Assembly (NCBI RefSeq): GCF_001311135.1 | Contig: NZ_BBAG01000038.1 | Coordinates: forward strand, 1 to 33,441 | Direction: 5' to 3' | DNA from: Secundilactobacillus paracollinoides DSM 15502 = JCM 11969 | GTDB lineage: Bacteria; Bacillota; Bacilli; Lactobacillales; Lactobacillaceae | DNA length: 33,441 nucleotides | Shown here: positions 26,273 through 33,441 of the stretch, piece after piece | Layout: each line of letters opens with the position of its first letter | Numbering within the stretch: the stretch's first letter is position 1 | Program-made: the position numbers and the translations under genes | The notes under the pieces: model-generated | Database searches by the model: none | Told to the model about the DNA's origin: nothing | Seen by the model: the letters and a program-made list of their open reading frames with translations, nothing else

Positions 26273-26324
26273 ATTTTGTTGATAGGAAACATTATAACTT
26301 GTTTTTGTTTCCTGTCAACAAAAT
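26273..26324 (-). promoter_or_regulatory. Promoter and operator-like inverted repeat of the azoR-marR operon
   Basis: The minus strand has TTGACA (26318-26313), a 16-base spacer and TATAAT (26296-26291). The -10 and the spacer lie between two 18-base arms at 26273-26290 and 26307-26324, which are complementary except for one base and contain GGAAAC/GTTTCC. The right arm covers the -35 box. A MarR dimer on these arms would cover the promoter. Confidence 0.8.
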
Positions 26325-26346
26325 TCAAAAAATAATTTTCCAGTGA

Positions 26347-26385
26347 CAAAAAAACCTCAGGCAGCCGTTTCGGCACTGAGGTTTA
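26347..26385 (-). terminator. Terminator of the glutathione-reductase-like gene
   Basis: On the minus strand AAACCTCAG pairs with CTGAGGTTT, with an inner GCCG/CGGC pairing, followed by T residues. Confidence 0.85.
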
Positions 26386-26408
26386 CTTTTAAAATTGTCT
26401 TTTATAAC

Positions 26409-27736
26409 TTAATAAAAATACTGCAGGTCACTTTCAGCACTTGGATAAACAGGCATCCAATCCTTGGCTTCCGCCGCAGTTTCATGTCGGCTGATAATGC
26501 CGGAGAACGTGTTGATCAGTTCCTCAGCATTCACCGCTAGAACCACGGCCCCCACCAATTGTTGGTTAGCCTTATCGATAATCGTTGTGACCCGTGCCGT
26601 TTTATCCTGGAGCCGATTGTACGTGTACCAAGAACCAACACTTGATGTCCGCACGTCGTAGTCGTCAGGATGCGCTGTGGCAGTTGCCACCGTTACCCCC
26701 ACTTGGGCGAGCTCAGGTCCCGCAAATACTGTATGCGGAATTGGTGGATAACTGATGGCCGCCTGCTGACCTAGAATGCTGGCAGCAACGTACCGACCTT
26801 CATACCCAGAGACTGGCGTTAAACTCGGCTGTTTCTTGTCAATGACATCACCAATCGCGTACACATTTGACGCCGCCGTTTGTAAGTGGTCATTCACTTC
26901 AACACCTTTAGCTGACGCGCTAATGCCGGCAGCATCAAGGTTTAGCCCCGCAATATTGGCTGGCCGACCCGCTGCAGCAAAGATCGTATCCAAGGCAACA
27001 TCTTCGTCATCCGTATGAACGATAACGCCGCTGCCTGCTTCAGAAACGCCTGTAACGGTTGTGTTCCAGTGAAATTGGATACCCTTAGCAGCCAAAGTTT
27101 CTTTAAGCACTGCCGTATCAGCTTCCGGAAAACCACGAAGCAGCTTATCGTTGTGCTGGAAAACGTGCACCTTTGCGCCCGCCTCAACTGCGATATTGGC
27201 CAGTTCAATGGCAACGTAGCCGGCCCCAACAAACCCAATTTCATGCGGTAGTTCAGGTAAGGATAAGAAATCCGTACTCGTTTGAAAATGTGCCTTCCCT
27301 GGCACGTTAGGAATCGCTGGTGTCGCCCCCGTTGCAATAATAATGGCATCACCAGTCACTTGTTTATTGTTCACACGCAGGGTGTGCGCGTCAACGAATT
27401 CGGCGCTGCCAAATAACGTAGCAATTCCTGAAGACGCTAATCCATCATGGGTGCCACCAGGAATCTTGTCGGTATAGCCGCGTTTAAAACTCATCAATGC
27501 TGGCCAATCAATGTTGACTGCCCCAGTAATGCCGCTTTGCCCATACCGTTGCGTTTGTCGTTTGGATTCAACGACCCCGTAAAGCATTTTCTTGGGATCG
27601 CACCCAAAGTTAGGACAGGTGCCGCCCCACAAATTATTTTCAATCACTAACACCTTTTGCTTACCAACTAATCCATAAGCTGCGGCTAACCCACCAGGCC
27701 ACCGCCGATAATAATCGTATCGTAATCGTAAGCCAC
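26409..27736 (-). pseudogene. Glutathione-reductase-like FAD/NAD(P) disulfide oxidoreductase, frameshifted
   Basis: Flavoprotein disulfide reductase, class I. The FAD motif is split by the frameshift: the first part reads YDYDTIIIGGG and, with one more C near 27697, continues PGGLAAAYGLVGKQKVLVIE. The redox-active disulfide is WGGTCPNFGCDPKKMLYG. The NAD(P) site is EIGFVGAGYVAIELANIAVE, and the second FAD motif ends with VYAIGDVIDKKQPSLTPVSG. The C-terminal dimerisation domain is present, but no HPT-like catalytic His-Glu pair was identified; it ends in a short YPSAESDLQYFY. The GTG start at 27736 is 8 bases after GGAGG. The restored length is 442 residues. Glutathione or another low-molecular-weight disulfide is the likely substrate. 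Confidence 0.87.
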
Positions 27737-27839
27737 AAGAATGCCTCCAGTCAAAATGAGTTAACTTGATTTTAACTGTTATTGAGATGAGAGTGAAGCA
27801 AGGCGCCCCAAGGGCATTCCAATGTTAGGTGATAGTCCG

Positions 27840-28010
27840 TTGCATTCCGTAATTTGGCAGGCCGTGTGGTGGCTCGCGACTGAGCTAACTCGATTTCTGC
27901 TGCGCAGCTCTCGAGTGGATCTCAGTCGTCTCGCACATCAGTAACCGACCAAAGTACGGTCGCTAACTGATGTCGACACCACAGCTCCGTACCAAATTGC
28001 TCCATTCCAC
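27840..28010. repeat. Large three-way-junction-like inverted repeat
   Basis: Nested complementary blocks surround two stem-loops. Outer stems are AATTTGG (27851) with CCAAATT (27992) and TGTGGTG (27865) with CACCACA (27977). Inside, hairpin 1 pairs CGACTGAG with CTCAGTCG and ACTCGA with TCGAGT. Hairpin 2 pairs ACATCAGT with ACTGATGT and CGACC with GGTCG. No open reading frame explains it. It could be a structured RNA or a cruciform-forming repeat. Confidence 0.75.
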
Positions 28011-28496
28011 TGACGTTGAGCACCCTTTTTGCCACTAGTTAAGCATCACAATAGCATTAAACCTTGTTCGCGAAGAATCCGCCCTCGACCGCTATTAAGG
28101 CTATTAACAGCAATGCTTCCCATGATGTGTCAGTCACCAGTAGCGATTAATTTAGAGGCTTCGTGATACCACTTTCGACGACTTATTAGCTGTGACGATC
28201 ACAGGGAGACGTAGGAGATCCTTGAATTTCTGCAAAGACATTCAATAACTCCCCGGAGCGACCCCACCTAAGCCGGCAGGGCCGAACCGTGGAGCGAAGT
28301 GACATTAAAGTGCTATTTTGAATCACCCAACAATGTAAAGCTCCCATTGCAGAACTCGTTACGGCAATATAGCCTAGAAAGACCCAATCATGAATTAGTT
28401 GACTTGGCTGAATATTTAAAAAAGCAAAGGTGCGCTAAATACATAGTCAATCACTAAAAGGTTTCTTTTATTAAGAAAGCCCCAACACAAGAGCTC
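28011..28496. other. Gene-free interval
   Basis: No credible gene was found on either strand, and no terminator with a T run was recognised. Parts are GC-rich (for example around 28250-28310), unlike the AT-rich end near 28440. It may contain remnants of lost sequence, but nothing identifiable. Confidence 0.45.
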
Positions 28497-29718
28497 CTAC
28501 CCACGCCGCGTAACGATCTTTCCCGCAACCACCTCATAAACGTTCCGCTGCCGGTCCTGTCGCGGTGTCACCTGCCAAGTCGTTTGATAATTCCGTTTAA
28601 AACTGACGCTATCCTGAAACCCGACCCGAACCGCAATCTGATTAAACGTCAGTCGACTGCCCAACACCAGCGGTCGGGCAACTTCGCACCGAAACTGATT
28701 CAGTAGCGGTTTAAACGTTTGCCAAAAATAGGTTAACAAGCGTTCATTGACTGTATCTTCAGAATAAGTCAATGTTTGGGCAACTTCAGGTAAGGTCAAC
28801 GGTTGCGCACAGTGTTCAAAGAGGTAGACGCCAATAGTCCACCCATCGCTATTACCGACCAACTGGTGGTGTGTTTTAAGTGCATCCCGATAAGCTTGCG
28901 GCGAAACAGTGTTGATTTTTTCAAACTGATAGTAAAACGTGCTGATGGTTCGATAGCCGCAGATAGCGGCAATCTTGCGGATACTCAACTCCGGAAATTG
29001 CATCAGCTGCCGCGTTGCGAATACGTACCTGGTTTAGGAGTTGATTAAAGTTAAACCCAGTCAGTTCAATGAGCGCCGCTTGCAACTCCTGAGCTGTCGT
29101 TTCGAACACTTTTGCCATCCCCGACAGTGTTAAATGCGACGGATGATGAAATTGCAGATAGCGCAGCCAGACCCAGGGTTGCTCGTCTTGTGATACAGAA
29201 ACGGCAACGTGTGGTTCCACGTGAAACAAATAGATCAGATAGGAAGTCAGGGCCAGATTCAGGCTTTCAGAATTAGCCGGATGATGTTGTTTTTGCAGAA
29301 CTGCATTAGCGCAAAATTGTTCCAAGAACGTCTTTGAATCAGCAGCTAGATGCACGACTGGGAAGAAGTGTTCAGCGTTTCGCAGGGCAACAGCGTACTG
29401 TTTTTCATCGTTGGAGGACAGCAGTAAAAGTCCCATGGAGAGCCGAATCGCATACATCGTCAATGTTGTTTCACCTGCTAGCGACACGCGACGAATCTGA
29501 TGTGGCATCAGCTGAACCACATCCCCCGCTGTCAATTGAAACGCCGTCCCGTTGATCTCAACCTCAGCGGTGCCAGCAGTGACGACCCAGAATTCGGCTT
29601 CATCGCGAATATACGGTGCAACATCTGCGGTAATCGTCTCCAATGCAATACTCAGATCCTGTGGTTTGTAATGACTAGACAGGTAGTTGGTACTGACGTA
29701 TGGGTAGTCAGAATTCAT
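28497..29718 (-). pseudogene. AraC-family regulator with cupin N-domain, frameshifted
   Basis: The N-terminal AraC-type cupin (WVVTAGTAEVEINGTAFQLT, then DVVQLMPHQIRRVSLAGE) is followed by a helical linker. Two helix-turn-helix-like units follow (LTLSGMAKVFETTAQELQAA and LSIRKIAAICGYRTISTFYY). A further C-terminal HTH-like unit (LTFNQIAVRVGFQDSVSFKR) makes the protein longer than usual for AraC regulators. The frame breaks near 29006, between RIRNAA and LMQFPELS; spacing to the AraC consensus suggests two bases lost rather than one gained. The ATG at 29718 is preceded by AAGGAG. It is divergent from the epimerase-SDR pair, which it probably regulates. Confidence 0.82.
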
Positions 29719-29775
29719 TTGTGTCTCCTTTCGAACACTTAGCGGAAAAATCGTCACTATTTTTATTCAGCTCCG

Positions 29776-29803
29776 ATTATACTGGTTGTGAAATTAATAT
29801 CAA
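29776..29803 (-). promoter_or_regulatory. Promoter of the AraC gene
   Basis: On the minus strand TTGATA, a 16-base spacer and TATAAT. It overlaps the region just before the divergent epimerase gene, so the two transcripts must interfere or be coordinated. Confidence 0.6.
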
Positions 29804-29811
29804 GCAAGGAG

Positions 29812-30811
29812 ATGGCACATATATCAAAAATATTTGTTTTAGGTGGTACTGGTTTTCTCGGGTACTACACCACTAAGGAATTGCTAGCCCAGGGGTATCA
29901 AGTCAAAACAATGGCATTACCGCCAATGCCGGCAGATAACCTTCTGCCAAGCACCGTTGAGCTCAGTCTCGGCAACATTAACGAGCTATCAGATGCGCAA
30001 GTGGTTGACCTGTTGAGTGATTGTGACGGCTTCATGTATGCCGCTGGCGCTGACGAACGTGCTTTGCCGGAAGCCCCCGCACTCAGTTTTTACTACCACG
30101 CAAATGTGCTCCCAACCCAACGTCTGGCCCGTTTAGCGCGACAAGCAGGCGTCAAGAACTTCGTTGTTTTTGGCTCTTACAACGCCGAATTTGCCAGCCT
30201 ATGGCGCGACACCTATCCTGACTATCAGTTGCAGCCCTATCCAAACACGCGATTATTACAAGAACAGGTTGCCTTTGCTGAGGGTGAAGGTGCGATGACC
30301 GTGACTGTTCTGCGGCTTCCATACATCTTCGGCACCATGCCAGGTCGAATGCCGCTTTGGAAAATGTTTGTGGATCAGATTCGTAACCAGCCTGTTTACC
30401 CAGCGTTAAAGGGCAGCACCTCGCTGTGACGGTTGAGCAGGTGGCTGAAGCTGCTGTGGGTGCCTCCAGCACGGGGAACACCGCCACACCTATGCCATAA
30501 ATGCATATAACTTGGCCTACAAAGATTTCTATGACATGATTGTGGAAGCGCTTCACCAAGAAACAATGACGCAAGTTCCAGTTGTGCCATTTGACCAATT
30601 AAAGCCGCAATTCGAACAACTCGATGCCCAAACGGCTGCCGCTGGCAAGGAACACGGTATTCACATTACGTTATCCGAAAAATTGCAGGAAGAAGCGCAG
30701 TGTACTGATCCTGATGAAACGGCCATTCTGGGGATCAAAGACCATGATGTCGTCGCCTCGATCAAAGCAACATTAGCAAAATGTGTTGAAGCAGATGAAC
30801 CTGCCAATTAG
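29812..30811 (+). pseudogene. NAD-dependent epimerase/dehydratase family protein, two frameshifts
   Basis: Extended SDR. The Rossmann motif is KIFVLGGTGFLGYYTTKELL, followed by FMYAAGADERALPEAPALSF. Other family landmarks are NVLPTQRLARLARQAGVKNF, VVFGSYNAEFASLW and VLRLPYIFGTMPGRMPLWKM. The frame breaks near 30423 (G) and near 30463 (C run). Restoring one base at each gives STSAVTVEQVAEAAVGAL and QHGEHRHTYAINAYNLAY. The restored length is about 333 residues. The start is uncertain: the ATG at 29812 touches AAGGAG, while at normal spacing the codon is ATA (29821). The gene is 17 bases before the next SDR gene, so the two form an operon. Confidence 0.82.
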
Positions 30812-30828
30812 AAAGGACTTGAAGAATT

Positions 30829-31563
30829 ATGGGAAAATTAACGGGTAAAGTTGCAATTATCACGGGTGCCGCTCAAGGAATGGGCGCCGCGCACGCCAAG
30901 CTATTTATCGCAGAGGGCGCTAAAGTCGTTTTAACCGATCTCAACGAAACTGAAGGCCAGGAAACGGCCAAACAGTTAGGCGATAACGCAGTGTTCGTCA
31001 AGCAAGACGTGGCAAGCGAAAGTGACTGGCAGACCGTTGTCAAAACAGCAATGACTCATTTTGGTCAAATTGATATTCTGGTCAACAACGCCGGAATCAC
31101 CTACGCAAAATCCCTGTTTGATGTTTCGACTGAGGACTATTTAAAGATCTTCAAAATTAATCAACTGAGCGTTTTCTTGGGCATGAAATATGTCGCTGCG
31201 GAAATGAAAAATGCGGGTCATGGCAGCATCATCAATGTCTCATCCATTAACGGGTTAGTCGGCGGTGCCATCGGATACACAGATACGAAGTTCGCTGTGC
31301 GTGGAATGACGAAGGCGGCTGCGCTAGAACTGGCCCATTACGGCATCCGGGTCAATTCGGTGCACCCAGGCGTTATCTCAACGCCAATGATCCACCAGGG
31401 TGATACGGATGACGCAGTGGCTCAATTTGCCAAGACAATTCCCCTCCAGCGCATTGCTGAACCAGAGGAAGTGTCGAAGATGGTGCTCTATTTGGCTTCG
31501 GATGATGCCAGTTATTCGACAGGTGCGGAGTTTGTGGTGGATGGGGGATTGACAGCGGAGTAG
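30829..31563 (+). CDS. Short-chain dehydrogenase/reductase
   Basis: Intact, 244 residues. All classical SDR motifs are present: TGAAQGMGAAHA (cofactor), DLNE (acidic residue favouring NAD), NNAGIT, catalytic serine in SIINVSSING, the YTDTK Tyr-Lys pair, and HPGVISTPM. The C-terminal ASYSTGAEFVVDGG is typical. It is related to 3-ketosteroid or alcohol dehydrogenase-like SDRs; the substrate is unknown. It is the second gene of the operon with the epimerase, with AAAGGA upstream. The stop TAG at 31561-31563 shares its AG with SCAP H. Confidence 0.92.
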   Translation: MGKLTGKVAIITGAAQGMGAAHAKLFIAEGAKVVLTDLNETEGQETAKQLGDNAVFVKQDVASESDWQTVVKTAMTHFGQIDILVNNAGITYAKSLFDVSTEDYLKIFKINQLSVFLGMKYVAAEMKNAGHGSIINVSSINGLVGGAIGYTDTKFAVRGMTKAAALELAHYGIRVNSVHPGVISTPMIHQGDTDDAVAQFAKTIPLQRIAEPEEVSKMVLYLASDDASYSTGAEFVVDGGLTAE

Positions 31564-31698
31564 AGAGTGGAGCAAGGCGGGTTAGGGGTGGTGTGTAACG
31601 GACTCCGGCCGAAAAGTCCGGGTCTGACTTTTTGGCCGGAGTCCGTTACACGTTAGCCCCGTGCCTGCGGAACTCGTTTAGTCTACGCAGGCTAGAAA
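31562..31698 (+). repeat. SCAP palindrome H, sharing the TAG stop of the SDR gene
   Basis: Full copy from AGAGAGTGGAG to GGAACTCGTTT at about 31679, with a tail to GCTAGAAAG. Arms: GCAAGGC with GCCTGC (one base short), GGGG with CCCC, and the central hairpin GTGTAACGGACTCCGGCC with complement. The variable pair is A with T. Confidence 0.9.
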
Positions 31699-31735
31699 GA
31701 TCAAAAATCAAAGCTACCTCTTTTTATAACCCACA

Positions 31736-31788
31736 ACAAAAAGCCGCGTTCCAGTCACCCAAACAGTGCTCTGAAACGCGGTTTTAAT
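31736..31788. terminator. Bidirectional terminator after SCAP H
   Basis: AAAGCCGCGTT and AACGCGGTTTT, extended by CAG/CTG, form the stem. It serves the epimerase-SDR operon (plus) and the degenerate SDR gene (minus). SCAP H is between the stop codon and this terminator. Confidence 0.85.
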
Positions 31789-31828
31789 AGTCAATTTTAC
31801 TATCTCTTCTACTCACCGCAGTCGGCTT

Positions 31829-32548
31829 CTAATCCGCTTCCTCGGCCGCCCTGTCAAAACGCACACCAGAAGGCAATGCTCGGCGCGTGCTCCGGTCACC
31901 TCGCTGCAACGTCTTCGTCACCAGCCGCAACGTTGGATCATGAACAACAACCTCACGTCCCGCACTAATATGCTGTTCCAGCCAGTCCGAATTCACAAAA
32001 TTTGCGGTAATCGATGAGTCCTTCAACGCTTGGCGTAAATCGATCGTATACTGATTGGCAGCTGCCTGCGATGCCCGATAACCAGTCCCTATATGCTTAG
32101 ACTGCAACACACCAGCTAATCGACCAGTCACGTTAATAATTTGAGCGGATGTTCCTTTTTTTAGGAGAGGCAACATCGCCTGAGTCACGTCCACCATGCC
32201 AAAGAAGTTGGTCTCAAAATCCTGTCGCATCACAAACGATGATAGGGTTGTCGCTGAAAATTGGCGATCAAAGGAGACGCCGCCATTATTGATCAGCGTT
32301 GTCAAATAACCATAGTTCATTTCAATAAACGCCTTGGCACCATTGATTGACGCGCGGCAGGTCGCATCGAGCTGAACGACGCTGGTTTGAATGCCCTGCT
32401 TTCCCAAAGAGACAGCCAATCGTTCCCCTCGTTGACTATCCTGAACGCCAAGAATAACATGGTGCCCCGCCTGCCCCAGTTGCGTGGCAATTTCGACCCC
32501 CATCGACTGGTTCACATTCGTAATTAAAGTAATCGGTTTTGTTGTCAT
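31829..32548 (-). CDS. Degenerate SDR-fold protein (probable non-catalytic)
   Basis: Intact reading frame of 239 residues with the SDR length and layout, but with the key motifs altered. The cofactor loop reads LITNVNQSMGVEIA where TGxxxGxG is expected. NNAG is NNGG (LINNGGVSFD). The catalytic serine strand is INVTGRLAG. The Tyr-Lys pair reads YRASQ, with Q in place of the catalytic lysine. The rest (FETNFFGMVDVTQAMLPLLK) is a typical carbonyl-reductase-like SDR. It may be a pseudo-enzyme or a binding/regulatory protein. It is divergent from a TetR gene with shared operator-like repeats. The start ATG at 32548 has AAAGGAG upstream. Confidence 0.8.
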   Translation of the reverse strand: MTTKPITLITNVNQSMGVEIATQLGQAGHHVILGVQDSQRGERLAVSLGKQGIQTSVVQLDATCRASINGAKAFIEMNYGYLTTLINNGGVSFDRQFSATTLSSFVMRQDFETNFFGMVDVTQAMLPLLKKGTSAQIINVTGRLAGVLQSKHIGTGYRASQAAANQYTIDLRQALKDSSITANFVNSDWLEQHISAGREVVVHDPTLRLVTKTLQRGDRSTRRALPSGVRFDRAAEEAD

Positions 32549-32574
32549 CTGCCAATACTCCTTTGCTCAAAATA

Positions 32575-32679
32575 AAACGTTACTGTTAGGTGCTTATAGG
32601 CCTATAATAGCACTTAATAAATGATATATAAACCTTATTTCATATTTCAAACGTTATTATTATTTTTTAAATAACGTTT
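32575..32679. promoter_or_regulatory. Candidate TetR operator half-sites and promoter
   Basis: AAACGTTATT (32649-32658) and AATAACGTTT (32670-32679) are exact inverted copies 11 bases apart. A third half-site AAACGTTA lies at 32575-32582. A TATAAT at 32603-32608 with a weak -35 TTACTG 17 bases upstream lies between the half-sites. The repeat suggests joint control of the divergent TetR and SDR-like genes. Confidence 0.55.
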
Positions 32680-32771
32680 TATTTTTAAAAAAACGGTCTT
32701 TAAAATTTAGCACAAACCATAGTTACCGCTTCCATTTCGCGGTAAACTAGACATAGAACCTAGCACAGGAG

Positions 32772-33359
32772 TTGATCACGATTAAAGCCCAAGCAACTAA
32801 GTGGAAGCTGGCCGAGGCATTAAAAACGCTGATGGCCACCACCCCGTTCAATAAGATCACCATTGAGCTGCTGACACAGCAGGCGCAAGTCACCAGAAAT
32901 ACGTTTTATTATCATTTTGAGGACCTTTACGCCCTCTTGGAATGGACGTTTCAACGTGAAATCGTTGACCAGCTCAGTGACCACTACTTGCGAGTCAACC
33001 GCTGGCAAGACGGTTACCGGCTGATTCTAGCGTACATCGCTGATAACCGTGAGTTGTGCCTCAAAAGTTTTCACTCACTGGCGCGTGATATTTTGGAAAA
33101 TACGCTGTATGACGTTGCCAGCAGAATGGTGGCCGCAGTCGTGCTCGACGTTGACGCGCACGTCCAACCGGCGTTGCGGGATGCCATTGTCAACTTCTTT
33201 GGTTGGGCACTTGTGATGCAGCTTGTGCAATGGCTGGCAAACGGGTTGGCGGAACCGCAAGAAGCGTTGGTCAAACGGGCGGAAACCGTGCTTGATGGTT
33301 CGGTAGCAAACGCAATTCATAATGGTCAAAAATTGTCTGATTTTGGGCAAACAGACTGA
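32772..33359 (+). CDS. TetR/AcrR-family regulator (DhaS-like)
   Basis: Intact, about 195 residues from the TTG at 32772. The helix-turn-helix is near residues 22-50 (FNKITIELLTQQAQVTRNTF, YYHFEDLYALLEW). The C-domain resembles the DhaS-type TetR group. The start is unclear: the TTG directly follows AGGAG, and the codon at normal spacing is ATT at 32781. It is divergent from the degenerate SDR gene, which it probably represses through the AAACGTTA repeats. Confidence 0.83.
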   Translation: MITIKAQATKWKLAEALKTLMATTPFNKITIELLTQQAQVTRNTFYYHFEDLYALLEWTFQREIVDQLSDHYLRVNRWQDGYRLILAYIADNRELCLKSFHSLARDILENTLYDVASRMVAAVVLDVDAHVQPALRDAIVNFFGWALVMQLVQWLANGLAEPQEALVKRAETVLDGSVANAIHNGQKLSDFGQTD

Positions 33360-33441
33360 GTTGACCATTTTTAGTTGCGATAGTGCCAGTTACAATAGAG
33401 GTAGGATAATTCCTTGAAAAGTAAAGCGTACGCGATGTCAT
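33360..33441. other. Window end, no gene identified
   Basis: The last 82 bases contain no complete gene. It is probably an upstream region of a gene beyond the window. Confidence 0.4.

Noticed and set aside
28250-28310. rRNA or tRNA fragment in the GC-rich stretch
   Set aside because: No cloverleaf or recognisable conserved rRNA sequence could be traced.
81-31698. Integron attC sites
   Set aside because: The variable palindrome with conserved ends recalls attC, but no integrase, no GTTRRRY core and no cassette-like gene arrangement is visible; the genes lie on both strands.
81-31698. Classical MITE with terminal inverted repeats and target duplication
   Set aside because: The two ends are not simple inverted repeats of each other (GTGGA against GGAAC), and only two copies show a possible TAG at both sides, so a MITE origin is not supported by this window alone.

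Overview
The window looks like chromosomal DNA of a lactic acid bacterium of the Lactobacillaceae. The signs are strong AGGAGG-type ribosome binding sites, an Nramp manganese transporter, CcpA-type cre sites, a GPH-family sugar symporter, MarR/TetR regulators and many short-chain dehydrogenases. I cannot name the species. No rRNA, tRNA, transposase, phage gene or CRISPR array was seen.

Layout. 1-5.3 kb: a broken AraC regulator, a UPF0303-like gene, a VOC (glyoxalase-fold) gene, a Gfo/Idh/MocA oxidoreductase (all minus) and an intact DUF554 membrane protein (plus). 5.6-13.1 kb: two TetR regulators, mntH, a uracil-DNA-glycosylase-like gene, an MFS exporter and a GlcD-type FAD oxidase. 13.3-18.2 kb: a MarR gene divergent from the oxidase, a MarR-GNAT pair, an NmrA-like protein, an amidohydrolase and a HAD phosphatase. 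18.3-24.5 kb: an apparent polyol or sugar locus (FGGY kinase, SDR, GPH symporter, divergent ROK regulator) with two cre sites. 24.6-27.7 kb: a small unknown gene, a MarR-NADH:quinone reductase operon and a glutathione-reductase-like flavoenzyme. 28.5-33.4 kb: an AraC regulator divergent from an epimerase-SDR pair, then a degenerate SDR divergent from a TetR regulator.

The most interesting signal is a family of about 120-bp intergenic palindromes, here called SCAP elements (stop-codon-associated palindromes). There are eight full copies and four partial ones. In the strand of the adjacent gene each runs AGAG-N-GTGGA, a 6-bp arm, a G-rich stem, a central hairpin, the complementary arms, then GGAAC-N'-CGTTT. 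The arm words differ between copies but stay complementary within each copy, including the single variable base N/N' (C/G, T/A, A/T). Seven of eight full copies start at, or directly extend, the 3' end of a coding sequence. In four the gene's TAG stop shares its AG with the element. Three plus-strand copies lie between the stop codon and a recognisable intrinsic terminator, so they should be transcribed as 3' UTRs. I know of no description of this family, but I could not search.

The second theme is that about half of the genes are broken. Most breaks are single-base losses in short homopolymers in otherwise well-preserved genes; two are in-frame stop codons. This pattern suggests uncorrected sequencing or assembly error at least as much as gene decay. 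Broken genes are typed as pseudogenes here, with the intended product stated. A third structural feature is a 150-bp three-way-junction-like inverted repeat at about 27.85-28.0 kb.
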